A stretch of DNA of 64,000 nucleotides from Hyphomicrobiaceae bacterium (GCA_020442165.1 JAGRKV010000076.1:47408-111407), one strand, 5' to 3'; counted from the first letter of the stretch, positions 9,441 to 18,546 are shown. The notes: generated by a model not told the origin, from the sequence alone. Numbers and translations: made by a program.

Positions 9441-9983
9441 ATGACCGAGTCAAAGCGCTACATCAGGATCGGGTTCCCATTGGGGATTATGGCCCTTTGC
9501 GCGTTCCTTTGGACGCACATAACCCGAAACGGTGCAGCGCTGGATGCCGTACCGAGCGCGGTGGGACCTGGAGGCTGGCCGCGCGCCATGCTGATCGGAC
9601 TTGCCCTGTTTGCTGTTCTTGCCCTCGCGAGCGAGCTTCTGGAGTGGCGCCGCAGCATCCGGCGGGGTGATGCACCTCCCGCAGCCGGAAGCGAGAAGAG
9701 CAACGGTAGTGAGTTGGTCGCACTTGCAGGAATTGGCATCATCCTCGCGTATGGGTTCTTGATCCCCTACCTGGGCTTTGCATTCGCGACCGTGGCCTTC
9801 GTCGCCGTGTGGTGCGTGATGGGCCGCATACGCTCGTGGGTCACGATTGCCGCTGTCTCGGTGCTCGGCACGCTGCTGCTTCTCTACATGTTCGTTGCAC
9901 TGGCAAAGATGCCGCTCAATCGCGGCGTTGAACCAATCAATGGCTGGACGATAGCGCTTTACCGTCTGCTTCGGATCTATTGA
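9441..9983 (+). CDS. tctB: Tripartite tricarboxylate-type transporter, small membrane subunit (TctB family)
   Basis: This protein of about 180 residues has four predicted membrane segments, including GFPLGIMALCAFLW near the start, a GIGIILAYGFLIPYLGFAFA segment and a final VLGTLLLLYMFVAL segment. The size, topology and position between TctC and TctA identify it as the small permease subunit; TctB proteins have low sequence conservation. The start is uncertain: ATG 9441 has no clear ribosome-binding site, and a GTG at 9399 is in frame with a GGAG close by. The gene ends 12 bases before tctA. Confidence 0.85.
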   Translation: MTESKRYIRIGFPLGIMALCAFLWTHITRNGAALDAVPSAVGPGGWPRAMLIGLALFAVLALASELLEWRRSIRRGDAPPAAGSEKSNGSELVALAGIGIILAYGFLIPYLGFAFATVAFVAVWCVMGRIRSWVTIAAVSVLGTLLLLYMFVALAKMPLNRGVEPINGWTIALYRLLRIY

Positions 9984-9995
9984 GGGAGACGCGAG

Positions 9996-11522
9996 ATGGA
10001 TCTGTTGTCACTATTCTGGAGCGGTGTTGTCGGGGCGTTTCAGCCACACAACTTCATCATCCTCGTCACTGGCCTCATGGTCGGAACAATCGCCGGTGCC
10101 TTGCCTGGGATCTCGTTCGTCAATGCCATGGCGATGGCGCTGCCGTTCACCTACGTGATGGAGCCCACAACGGCGATGTGCTTCCTTGGCGGCATCTACG
10201 TGGGCGGCGTCTTCGGCGGCTCCATCTCGTCGATACTTATCAATATTCCCGGCACGCCGGCATCGCTTCCTGCGTGCTGGGATGGGTATCCCATGACCGA
10301 GAAGGGGCTGTCGACGCGCGCCTTGCGTATTGCGATCACAGCATCGGCGACTGGGGGCTTCATTTCAGCAATCCTGCTCGCGGTTGCCTCCCCGCCGTTT
10401 GCGGCTTTTGCCTTGAAATTCGACCAGCCGGAGTTCTTTGCAGCCACCATCCTCGGCCTCGCCAGTGTCGTAGCAATCGCCAAGGACATGCCGGTACTGA
10501 GCGCATTGTCGATGTTTCTCGGGCTGCTCATTGGCACGATCGGCATTGATCCATTGTACGGCATCCCACGGTTCACATTCGGCGTCTCGGAAATCGAAAG
10601 CGGCATCAACTTCACTGTCGTGATGATCGGCCTGTTCGCGATCGGCGAGGTCATCGATCTGCTCGTCAAGCATGTCGATCTAAAGCGCACGTTCGCCCAG
10701 CAGCCCGGCAAGCAGATCACCTGGAAGGAGCTTTGGGGGCTGAAAGGGTCAATCCTGCGCGGCTCGGGACTGGGTGCCATGATCGGCACCATACCGGGGG
10801 CGGGCGCTACTGTTGGCGCAGTCATCGCCTATGGCGTCGAACGCCAGGCATCAGGACGCGGAAAAGAGTTTGGCACTGGCGTCGAACAGGCCTTGGCCGC
10901 ACCGGAAGCAGCGAAGAATGCCACGACCGGCGCAGCCATGATTCCACTGCTGACGCTCGGCATCCCGGGAAGTGCCGCGACGGCGATCATGCTGGCCGCG
11001 ATGCTCATCCACGGCATCAGTCCCGGGCCACTACTGTTCCGCATGGACCCATCGCTGGTCTACACGATTTTCGTTTCGATGCTCGTCGCCAACCTGCTGA
11101 TGATCGTCGCTGCCGTGATCGTGGCACGAGGCTTTTCGACACTGATGCGCGTGCCTCCCGCGATCCTCGGCGCCTTCATCATCGTGCTGTCGGTGGTCGG
11201 TGCCTACGGCGTGCGCAACAACATCTTCGACGTCTACGTATGTCTCGTATTCGGCGTGCTCGGGTTCATCATGAAGCGGGCCAACTTCCCTTCGGCGCCG
11301 CTCGTTCTGGGCGTGATCCTGGGGCCGCTGGCGGAACGCTACTTCCTCACGTCGCTCGCGAACTACGAGGACAATTTCCTGATCTTCGTGCAGCGGCCGA
11401 TTTCAGCAACCATCCTCGGCCTGGCCGCCGCCTTCGTCCTTTGGTCGCTCTATCCGACCATCAAGGCGGAGTTGGACCGGCGCCGTGGAGCTTCAACCCG
11501 CATTGTGAACACCCGTCCCTGA
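9996..11522 (+). CDS. tctA: Tripartite tricarboxylate-type transporter, large membrane subunit (TctA family)
   Basis: This 508-residue protein is the large permease subunit, with about 11-12 hydrophobic segments. The two family signatures are visible: GTIAGALPGISFVNAMAMAL near residue 30 and its repeat GTIPGAGATVGAVIAYGVE near residue 265. GGGAGA at 9983-9988 precedes the ATG. It completes the TctCBA set and is followed after 42 bases by the aldehyde dehydrogenase gene, so transport and catabolism are probably co-transcribed. Driving force in this family is an ion gradient; the substrate is inferred from context. Confidence 0.95.
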   Translation: MDLLSLFWSGVVGAFQPHNFIILVTGLMVGTIAGALPGISFVNAMAMALPFTYVMEPTTAMCFLGGIYVGGVFGGSISSILINIPGTPASLPACWDGYPMTEKGLSTRALRIAITASATGGFISAILLAVASPPFAAFALKFDQPEFFAATILGLASVVAIAKDMPVLSALSMFLGLLIGTIGIDPLYGIPRFTFGVSEIESGINFTVVMIGLFAIGEVIDLLVKHVDLKRTFAQQPGKQITWKELWGLKGSILRGSGLGAMIGTIPGAGATVGAVIAYGVERQASGRGKEFGTGVEQALAAPEAAKNATTGAAMIPLLTLGIPGSAATAIMLAAMLIHGISPGPLLFRMDPSLVYTIFVSMLVANLLMIVAAVIVARGFSTLMRVPPAILGAFIIVLSVVGAYGVRNNIFDVYVCLVFGVLGFIMKRANFPSAPLVLGVILGPLAERYFLTSLANYEDNFLIFVQRPISATILGLAAAFVLWSLYPTIKAELDRRRGASTRIVNTRP

Positions 11523-11564
11523 AGCACATCCGCCAAGGGTCAAATCCAAACCTGGAGAAGGAAC

Positions 11565-13010
11565 ATGGCTTTGCAAGCTCAGGTTCTCCGCGAGGACGCT
11601 CAACCAGCAGCCGCGGCCGAACCCAAGGAAGCGGTCAGAGCGGCAGTGGCGCGCGCGCGCGCGGCGATGGAAGCATACGAGAATCACGATCAGGCGCGCG
11701 TGGACGACGCCGTACGCGCCCTGGCCTGGTCGATCTACAAACCTGAGCATGCCCGCATGCTGGCGGAACTCGCAGTGGCTGATACCGGGCTGGGTAACGT
11801 CGCATCCAAGATCATCAAGAATACGCGCAAGACGTTCGGCACGCTGCGCGATCTGCTGCGTGCCAAGACCGTCGGCGTGATCTCCGAGGAACCCGAGCGC
11901 GGCATCGTCAAATACGGCAAGCCGGTGGGCGTGGTGGGTGCGGTCTGTCCGTCCACCAATCCTGCCGCCACACCGGTGAACAAGGCGATGATGGCGCTGA
12001 AGGGCGGCAATGCCGTCATCATCGCACCTTCGCCTGCCGGCGCTGAGACGACGCGCAAGACCGTCGAATTGATGCGCGCTGAACTGAAAAAGTGCGGGCA
12101 TCCGGAAGACCTCGTGCAGATCCTGCCGCCGCCCGTCTCAAAGCAGATGACCGAGGAGATGATCCATCAGGTGGATCTTGCCGTCGTCACCGGCTCCCAG
12201 GACAACGTGCGGCGTGCGATGCAATCGGGAACGGTTACGATTGGTGTCGGTGCAGGCAACGTACCCGTCGTCATTGACAGCACCGCCGACCTCGATGATG
12301 CCGCGCAGAAGATCTGCGCATCCAAGATCTTCGACAACGCGACATCGTGCTCTTCGGAGAATGCCATCGTCATCCTCGATGACGTCTATGAAGAGGCGAT
12401 GGCGGCCTTGCAGCGTGCGGGCGGATGGCGATGCACGGAGGAGGAACGCGACAACGTCGTCAATACTCTTTGGATCGAAGGAAAGCTCAACCGGACAATC
12501 ATTGCCAAGGATGCGTCCGTTCTCGCCGCCGCCATGAATCTTCGCGACGATGCCAAGGCTGCGAAGTTCTTCATGGTCGAGGAGAACGCTGTCGGCGGCA
12601 AACACTCCCTGGCCGACGAAAAACTATCGCTCGTCCTCACGGTCTACCGCGCCCGGGACTTCGATGATGCCAAGCGCATCGTTGCGGCCATCCTCCACGT
12701 CACCGGCAAGGGTCACTCGGTCGGCATTCACACCAAGGACATGGGCCGGGCCCACGAGCTGGCGGAGGCGACCGATGTCGTCCGTGTGCTCGTCAACCAG
12801 GCCCACACCTTCGGCAATGGCGGCGGCTTCAACAACGCGCTGCCATTCACGCTATCGATGGCCGGCGGCACGTGGGCCGGCAACACGATGAGCGACAATC
12901 TCAACTACAAGAATTTCATCAACATCACTCATCTCGTCACCACCATCCCCGAGGACAAGCCTTCCGAGGACGAGTTGTTTGGCCCCTATTGGGAACGCTA
13001 CGGCAAGTGA
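11565..13010 (+). CDS. sauS: Acylating sulfoacetaldehyde dehydrogenase (SauS/SqwD-like)
   Basis: This 481-residue protein is a CoA-acylating aldehyde dehydrogenase. It has the AdhE/EutE-type nucleotide-binding region (VGAVCPSTNPAATP near 125; IGVGAGNVPVVID near 226) and the nucleophilic cysteine at about residue 262 in FDNATSCSSENA. In sulfoacetate degradation the enzyme reduces sulfoacetyl-CoA to sulfoacetaldehyde; in the sulfo-transketolase pathway it runs in reverse. The family alone would allow acetaldehyde or succinate semialdehyde, but direct linkage to xsc makes sulfoacetaldehyde the best call. It is followed after 19 bases by the CoA ligase beta subunit. AAGGA lies eight bases before the ATG. 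Confidence 0.85.
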   Translation: MALQAQVLREDAQPAAAAEPKEAVRAAVARARAAMEAYENHDQARVDDAVRALAWSIYKPEHARMLAELAVADTGLGNVASKIIKNTRKTFGTLRDLLRAKTVGVISEEPERGIVKYGKPVGVVGAVCPSTNPAATPVNKAMMALKGGNAVIIAPSPAGAETTRKTVELMRAELKKCGHPEDLVQILPPPVSKQMTEEMIHQVDLAVVTGSQDNVRRAMQSGTVTIGVGAGNVPVVIDSTADLDDAAQKICASKIFDNATSCSSENAIVILDDVYEEAMAALQRAGGWRCTEEERDNVVNTLWIEGKLNRTIIAKDASVLAAAMNLRDDAKAAKFFMVEENAVGGKHSLADEKLSLVLTVYRARDFDDAKRIVAAILHVTGKGHSVGIHTKDMGRAHELAEATDVVRVLVNQAHTFGNGGGFNNALPFTLSMAGGTWAGNTMSDNLNYKNFINITHLVTTIPEDKPSEDELFGPYWERYGK

Positions 13011-13029
13011 GCACAGGACGTTTTTGCCC

Positions 13030-14169
13030 ATGAACTTCGAGGAACATGCCGCCAAACCGCTGCTGGCAAAATTTGGAATTGCCATTCCGGAGAGCCATCT
13101 GGCCTTCACCTCCATCGAGGCGCAGGCCGCTGCGTCTGCCATCGGCCCTTGCGTCGTCAAGGCGCAGGTTCCCACAGGAAAGCGTGGCAAGGCGGGCGGT
13201 ATCAAGCTGGCGGCGACACCTCAGGAAGCCTTCCAGCATGCCGAAAAAATTCTCGGCATGGAAATCGGCGGTTGGAAGGTCAGTAAGGTTCTGATCGAGG
13301 CGCAGACACCGATCGCGCGCGAACTTTACGCGGCGATCCTTGATGATGCCGCGAGCAAGGGCCCGATGCTGCTGTTCTCGGCGTTGGGCGGGATGGACGT
13401 TGAGGAAGCGGCCGAGCGCGATCCAACTGCCATGCGCCACATTGCCATTCCGATCGATGAGGGTCTTACCGAAGAAACTGCGCGCCGTGCACTCGATGGT
13501 GTCGACCTTTCAGAGCATGCCGGCTCGTTGGTCGACGTATTCCTGAAACTTTACCGCGCCTGGCACGAACTCGACGCGGAACTCATCGAGATCAACCCTC
13601 TCGTCATCACGAAGGACAATCGTGTCGTCGCACTCGATTGCAAGTTCACGCTCGATGACAGTGCCGAGCCACGGCAAAAGGCGGTCGCCATGCAGGCCGC
13701 GCCCGAGAAGCGTACGGTGCTGGAGGCAAAAGCTGCGGCCGCCGGCCTCAAGTATATCGAGCTTGGCGGATCGGTCGGCGTTCTGGCCAACGGCGCCGGG
13801 CTTACCATGACCACCATGGACGTCATCGCGCACTACGGCGGCAGTCCATCCAACTTCCTGGAGATCGGCGGTGAGGCCTACACAAAGGCGAAGACGGCGC
13901 TTTCCATTCTACTTGAGAACCCAAACATCAAGGCTCTTCTCGTCAATTTCTGCGGTGCATTCGCGCGTACCGATGTCATGGCGGAAGGCGTCATCAACGC
14001 ATGGCTCGAATTAAAGCCTGACATCCCCATCTTTTTCACAATCCACGGCACTGGCGCTGACGAAGCGGTGGCTCTCGTCAAGGAGCGCCTCGGCATCGAA
14101 CCCTTCGACCTGATGGACGATGCCGTCAAGGCGGCGGTTGCCGCTGCAAACGGGAGGGCGGCAGCATGA
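13030..14169 (+). CDS. ADP-forming acyl-CoA ligase, beta subunit (candidate sulfoacetate-CoA ligase)
   Basis: This 379-residue protein is homologous to SucC, the beta subunit of succinyl-CoA synthetase. It opens with MNFEEHAAKPLLAKFGI, contains the ATP-grasp region (VVKAQVPTGKRGKAGGIKLA; ELIEINPLVI) and ends with the CoA-ligase domain (FLEIGGEAYTKAKTAL; LLVNFCGAF). It overlaps the alpha subunit gene by four bases. Canonical sucCD normally sits in a TCA operon; here the pair lies between an acylating sulfoacetaldehyde dehydrogenase and xsc. I infer that it activates sulfoacetate with CoA and ATP, as described for SqwKL-type enzymes. Malate-CoA ligase is the main alternative. ATG 13030 was chosen over an in-frame ATG at 12979 that lies inside the preceding gene. 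Confidence 0.8.
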   Translation: MNFEEHAAKPLLAKFGIAIPESHLAFTSIEAQAAASAIGPCVVKAQVPTGKRGKAGGIKLAATPQEAFQHAEKILGMEIGGWKVSKVLIEAQTPIARELYAAILDDAASKGPMLLFSALGGMDVEEAAERDPTAMRHIAIPIDEGLTEETARRALDGVDLSEHAGSLVDVFLKLYRAWHELDAELIEINPLVITKDNRVVALDCKFTLDDSAEPRQKAVAMQAAPEKRTVLEAKAAAAGLKYIELGGSVGVLANGAGLTMTTMDVIAHYGGSPSNFLEIGGEAYTKAKTALSILLENPNIKALLVNFCGAFARTDVMAEGVINAWLELKPDIPIFFTIHGTGADEAVALVKERLGIEPFDLMDDAVKAAVAAANGRAAA

Positions 14170-15041
14170 TTCCACGCAAGAACCATCGCATTCTCGTCCA
14201 GGGAATTACCGGCAAGCAGGGCACGTTCTGGACAGAGGCCATGATTGCCTACGGTTCAAACGTCATCGGCGGCGTGAACCCCAAGAAGGCGGGCAGCGAA
14301 CATCTTGGAGTTCCGGTTTTCGCCACCGCTCGCGAGGCGGCAAAATCGGCACCCTTCGACATCGCCTGCATGTTCATCCCGCCGATGATGGCCAAGGAAG
14401 CCGCCATCGACGCCTGCGAAGGCGGCGCACGGCTTCTCGTCTGCCTCACCGAGCACATCCCTTCGCACGACGTCATGGAGATGCACGTCGCCGCGCGGCA
14501 GAACGGGACACGCATCGTCGGGCCCAATACGGCGGGACTTGTCACGATCGATGAGTGCTTCGTCGGCATCATGCCCGCGTTCAACAGCAAGGTCTTCCGG
14601 AAGGGCAAAGTCGGCGTGATCTCACGATCAGGCAGTCTTGGAACCTTGCTGTGCCTCAATCTGGCGCAGGCTGGAATGGGCCAATCGGTGTTCTACGGCA
14701 TCGGTGGTGATCCCATGATCGGCACGACAACAGCTGATGCGTTGCGGCTGCTCGATGCCGATCCTGCAACCGAGGCGGTGGTCATTTGCGGCGAGATCGG
14801 CGGCAGCGCCGAGGAAGAAGCCGCGGAGTATGCACGCACCATGAACAAACCAGTCGTCGCCTTCATCGCCGGGCGTCAATCCCCGCCCGGAAAGAAAATG
14901 GGCCACGCGGGCGCCATCGTGGCTGGCGGCAAGGGAGACTACGCATCCAAGCGCCGGGCACTCGAAGCCGCAGGCGTCGGTGTAGCCGACGTTCCAAGCC
15001 AGGTCCCGCAAATGTTGAAGCTGCACTCCATCGCAGCGTGA
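14166..15041 (+). CDS. ADP-forming acyl-CoA ligase, alpha subunit (candidate sulfoacetate-CoA ligase)
   Basis: This 291-residue protein is homologous to SucD. The N-terminal Rossmann CoA-binding domain (ILVQGITGKQGTFWTEAMIAYG) is followed by the ligase domain with the phosphohistidine at residue 247 in PGKKMGHAGAIVAGGKG and the second signature VGVISRSGSLGTLL. All residues needed for the phosphohistidine mechanism seem to be present. It overlaps the beta-subunit gene (ATGA), so the two are made together. About 100 bases separate it from xsc. The substrate assignment rests on the neighbours, not on the sequence. Confidence 0.82.
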   Translation: MIPRKNHRILVQGITGKQGTFWTEAMIAYGSNVIGGVNPKKAGSEHLGVPVFATAREAAKSAPFDIACMFIPPMMAKEAAIDACEGGARLLVCLTEHIPSHDVMEMHVAARQNGTRIVGPNTAGLVTIDECFVGIMPAFNSKVFRKGKVGVISRSGSLGTLLCLNLAQAGMGQSVFYGIGGDPMIGTTTADALRLLDADPATEAVVICGEIGGSAEEEAAEYARTMNKPVVAFIAGRQSPPGKKMGHAGAIVAGGKGDYASKRRALEAAGVGVADVPSQVPQMLKLHSIAA

Positions 15042-15141
15042 GAAAAATCGGCGACCGCGCGTCGCTCAGGCTGAACAAACTCCGCCTTTGCCACGCGATG
15101 AGCGCTGCAAGGCCGCGGCCCGGAAGAGAAGGAACGACCAA

Positions 15142-16920
15142 ATGCGCATGACCACCGAGGAAGCCTTCGTGAAGGTTCTCCAGATGCACGGCATCGAGCA
15201 TGCTTTCGGCATCATCGGATCGGCAATGATGCCGATCTCGGATCTGTTCCCACAGGCCGGCATCACGTTCTGGGACTGTGCACATGAATGCAATGCCGGC
15301 ATGATGGCAGACGGTTACACCCGCTCCACCGGCAAGATGTCGATGATGATCGCGCAGAACGGCCCTGGCATCACGAACTTCGTCACGCCTGTGAAGACCG
15401 CCTACTGGAACCACACGCCGTTGCTGCTGGTAACGCCGCAAGCCGCCAACAAGACCATCGGGCAAGGCGGTTTCCAGGAGATCGAGCAGATGCGGCTGTT
15501 TGCCGACATGGTCTGCTACCAGGAAGAAGTGCGCGATCCCTCGCGCATCGCGGAAGTCCTGAACCGCGTCATTGAAAAGGCCTGGCGGGGTTCGGCACCG
15601 GCGCAGATCAACATACCGCGTGACTACTGGACCCAGGTCATCGACATCGAGTTGCCGCAGATCGTTCACCTGGAGCGCTCGCCGGGTGGCCAGAATGCGA
15701 TTGAAGACGCGGCAAGCCTGCTTGCCAGCGCCTCCTTCCCAGTCATCCTCAATGGTGCCGGTGTCGTCCTGGCAGGCGCCATCCAGGCTTCCGCCGCGCT
15801 TGCTGAAAGGCTGATGGCGCCGGTCTGCTGCAATTACCAGCACAACGATGCGTTCCCTGGATCGCATCCGCTTTCCGTTGGCCCGCTCGGCTACAACGGT
15901 TCGAAGGCTGCGATGGAACTCATTTCGAAGGCCGATGTCGTGTTGGCACTGGGCACGCGGCTCAACCCGTTCTCAACGCTGCCGGGCTATGGCATCGACT
16001 ACTGGCCTAAGAATGCCAAGCTCATTCAGGTGGACATCAACGGTGACCGCATAGGTCTCACCAAGAAGGTTTCTGTTGGCATCCAGGGTGACGCCAGGAT
16101 TGTCGCCGAACAAATCCTCGCCAAGCTGCCTGACAATGCTGGTTCGAAGGGACGGGACGACCGTGCCGCGATGATCCACAAGACGAAATCGGCGTGGCTC
16201 CAGCAGCTCGCTTCGATGGACCACGAGGATGACGACCCTGGCACGACATGGAATGAGCGGGCGCGCAAGCGCGAACCCGACAAGATGTCGCCGCGCATGG
16301 CCTGGCGGGCCATTCAGGATGCAATGCCGCAGGATGCCATCATCTCGTCCGATATCGGCAACAACTGCGCCATCGGCAATGCATATCCGACGTTCGAGAA
16401 GGGCCGCAAATATCTGGCTCCGGGATTGTTTGGCCCATGCGGCTATGGCTTCCCGGCCATCATCGGCGCAAAGATCGGCAATCCGGAGGTTCCTGTTGTC
16501 GGGTTTGCGGGTGATGGTGCATTCGGCATCTCAATGAATGAAATGACGGCCTGCGGACGCGGAAGCTGGCCCGCCATCACCATGGTCATTTTCCGCAACT
16601 ACCAATGGGGCGCGGAGAAGCGCAATACGACGCTGTGGTTCAACGACAACTTCGTGGGCACCGAGCTCGATCTCGACGTCAACTATGCGAAGATCGCGGA
16701 GGCTTGCGGAGTAAAAGGCGTGCAGGTGCGCGCGATGGGCGACCTGCGTGCCAAGCTTGCCGAAGCTGTCGAAGCGCAGATGAAGGACGGGCAGACAACC
16801 TTCATCGAGGTGCTGCTGAACCAGGAGCTTGGCGAGCCTTTCCGGCGCGATGCCATGAAGAAGCCTGTGGCCGTGGCCGGCATCGACCCTGCCGACATGC
16901 GCCCGCAGCAGTTCGTATAA
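15142..16920 (+). CDS. xsc: Sulfoacetaldehyde acetyltransferase
   Basis: Xsc is the thiamine-diphosphate enzyme that converts sulfoacetaldehyde and phosphate into acetyl phosphate and sulfite. The 592-residue product has the normal length. The start MRMTTEEAFVKVLQMHGIEH and the next stretch FGIIGSAMMPISDLFP are highly typical. The cofactor-activating glutamate is at about residue 49 (CAHECNAGMMADGY), and the Mg-ThDP motif is in VGFAGDGAFGISMNEM. ATG 15142 follows AGAAGGA; an upstream in-frame ATG at 15088 gives an atypical extension. This gene anchors the functional reading of the cluster as sulfonate catabolism. Confidence 0.96.
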   Translation: MRMTTEEAFVKVLQMHGIEHAFGIIGSAMMPISDLFPQAGITFWDCAHECNAGMMADGYTRSTGKMSMMIAQNGPGITNFVTPVKTAYWNHTPLLLVTPQAANKTIGQGGFQEIEQMRLFADMVCYQEEVRDPSRIAEVLNRVIEKAWRGSAPAQINIPRDYWTQVIDIELPQIVHLERSPGGQNAIEDAASLLASASFPVILNGAGVVLAGAIQASAALAERLMAPVCCNYQHNDAFPGSHPLSVGPLGYNGSKAAMELISKADVVLALGTRLNPFSTLPGYGIDYWPKNAKLIQVDINGDRIGLTKKVSVGIQGDARIVAEQILAKLPDNAGSKGRDDRAAMIHKTKSAWLQQLASMDHEDDDPGTTWNERARKREPDKMSPRMAWRAIQDAMPQDAIISSDIGNNCAIGNAYPTFEKGRKYLAPGLFGPCGYGFPAIIGAKIGNPEVPVVGFAGDGAFGISMNEMTACGRGSWPAITMVIFRNYQWGAEKRNTTLWFNDNFVGTELDLDVNYAKIAEACGVKGVQVRAMGDLRAKLAEAVEAQMKDGQTTFIEVLLNQELGEPFRRDAMKKPVAVAGIDPADMRPQQFV

Positions 16921-17001
16921 ACAGGCAGCAGTTGCAAACTTCGATCCGATGACCTGCTACCGGAAATTGCCAAGCTTTAAGCGACGGGACGGCGTGGCAA
17001 C

Positions 17002-18189
17002 ATGACGTCCCAGCAACTGCTCATACTCAACGCAGGCTCATCGTCGATCAAGTTTGCGTTGTTTGAGAACGCTGCCGGGCTGGCCGAGATCGCGCGCGGA
17101 CAGGTGGAGCGCATCGGAGCTGACGCTACCATTCAAGTGGCCGAAGCAGGCATGCGGGCCAGCAGCCGTCCCGTGTTTGCTGACGATCATGCCGGCGCGC
17201 TGCACGCGATACTGGAGATTGCGAGCGGCCAGCCTGGCGTGCATTCCATAGCTGGGGTCGGACATCGCATAACGCACGGGGGGCCGGATTTCTCAACTCC
17301 CCGTGTACTCGATGCGCCTACGCTCCAGCGTCTTGCCGAGTTCAGCGCCTGGGCGCCACTGCATCAGCCCTATAACCTCCTGGCGGTCGAGGGCGCGCGC
17401 GTTGCGTTTCCCGATGCCTTGCAGGTCGGCTGCTTCGACACGGCATTTCACCGCGGCCACGAATTCGTTGCCGACGCCTACGCCTTGCCACGCAGCTATT
17501 TCGACGCTGGCGTGCGCCGCTACGGCTTTCACGGCTTGTCCTACCAGTATGTCTCCGCAAAGCTGACCGAGATTGCGCCGGACGTTGCTTTGGGCCGCGT
17601 CATCATCGCTCACCTCGGCAACGGCGCCTCGATGTGCGCGGTAAAAAACGGCCGCAGCAGAGCTTCCACAATGGGCTTCACGGCGCTCGACGGCCTTGCC
17701 ATGGGTACGCGCTGCGGCCAGATCGACCCGGGTGTGCTGCTGCATCTCCTGAGCGAGGGCGGGCTCGACGTCGAAGCGTTGTCCGAACTGCTCTACCGCC
17801 GTTCGGGCCTCGTTGGCCTGTCGGGAATTTCCAGCGACATGCGCGTACTTCTGGCAGACGGTTCACCATCGTCGCGCCAGGCCATCGACTATTTCGCATA
17901 TCGCGCGCGGTGTGAGATTGGCTCCCTGGCTGCGATGCTCGGCGGACTAGATGCTCTGGTCTTTTGCGGCGGCATCGGGGAAAATTCTCCCGAGGTGCGT
18001 GCGCGGATATGTGAGGGCATGGAGTTTCTTGGCATCAGGTTGGACGCGAGGGCTAACGAGGCCAAGATGCCAAATATCGGGGTTGGCGATTGTCGCGTGC
18101 TCATCGTTCCGACAAACGAGGAACTCGTCATGGCGCGTGCCGTCCATGATCGGCTGGCTGCAGCGAATAACAACAGCAACCCACTATGA
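17002..18189 (+). CDS. ackA: Acetate kinase
   Basis: This 395-residue protein of the acetokinase family transfers the phosphoryl group of acetyl phosphate to ADP. Family signatures include LILNAGSSSIKFALFE at the N-terminus, GHRITHGGPDF, the ATP-site HLGNGASMCAVKNGRS and the late FCGGIGENSPEVR motif. It lies 81 bases after xsc, whose product is acetyl phosphate. Most xsc clusters carry phosphotransacetylase (pta) instead; here the acetyl phosphate would yield acetate and ATP, paying back the ATP used by the CoA ligase. Propionate kinase activity cannot be excluded from sequence. Confidence 0.93.
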   Translation: MTSQQLLILNAGSSSIKFALFENAAGLAEIARGQVERIGADATIQVAEAGMRASSRPVFADDHAGALHAILEIASGQPGVHSIAGVGHRITHGGPDFSTPRVLDAPTLQRLAEFSAWAPLHQPYNLLAVEGARVAFPDALQVGCFDTAFHRGHEFVADAYALPRSYFDAGVRRYGFHGLSYQYVSAKLTEIAPDVALGRVIIAHLGNGASMCAVKNGRSRASTMGFTALDGLAMGTRCGQIDPGVLLHLLSEGGLDVEALSELLYRRSGLVGLSGISSDMRVLLADGSPSSRQAIDYFAYRARCEIGSLAAMLGGLDALVFCGGIGENSPEVRARICEGMEFLGIRLDARANEAKMPNIGVGDCRVLIVPTNEELVMARAVHDRLAAANNNSNPL

Positions 18190-18546
18190 AGATCTAGATC
18201 GTTTCAGACATACGTGGAAATGATCCAGATTTCTTCGCTCACGCAGCTAACCCTCGCTATCGCTTGGGCTGCTCCGCGGGGGGCGGCGCGAGGCGCCGGG
18301 CCGCAGTCGCGGCCTTTGCGATTCCGCCTTGATAGGAATCGCTCTAGCTACCCTGCGCGCGATGATCCACTGCCGATCGAGATCCGTGCCAGTCGCGCCA
18401 CTGGTGCTTCACGGTACTGCAAGGCGGGACTTGTCTGCGGACGCGGGGCATGTCTGCTGCCAGCGTTTAGGAGAGTAGAGAATTGGGGACGACAACTCGC
18501 TGGCCCTATCGCGCGATGTTGGCGATTTCGCTGCGGTTTTCAGGCT
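18190..18546. other. Gene-free region after ackA
   Basis: About 357 bases between ackA and the tRNA-like gene show no convincing coding sequence. The only clear structure is the hairpin at 18318-18342. No secE or nusG, which often neighbour tRNA-Trp, was found. Confidence 0.5.
18318..18342 (+). terminator. Hairpin downstream of ackA
   Basis: An eight-base-pair stem (GCGATTCC/GGAATCGC) with a nine-base loop lies about 130 bases after the ackA stop. It has no proper T-run. It may end the sulfonate operon or be a remnant; the assignment is weak. Confidence 0.35.
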
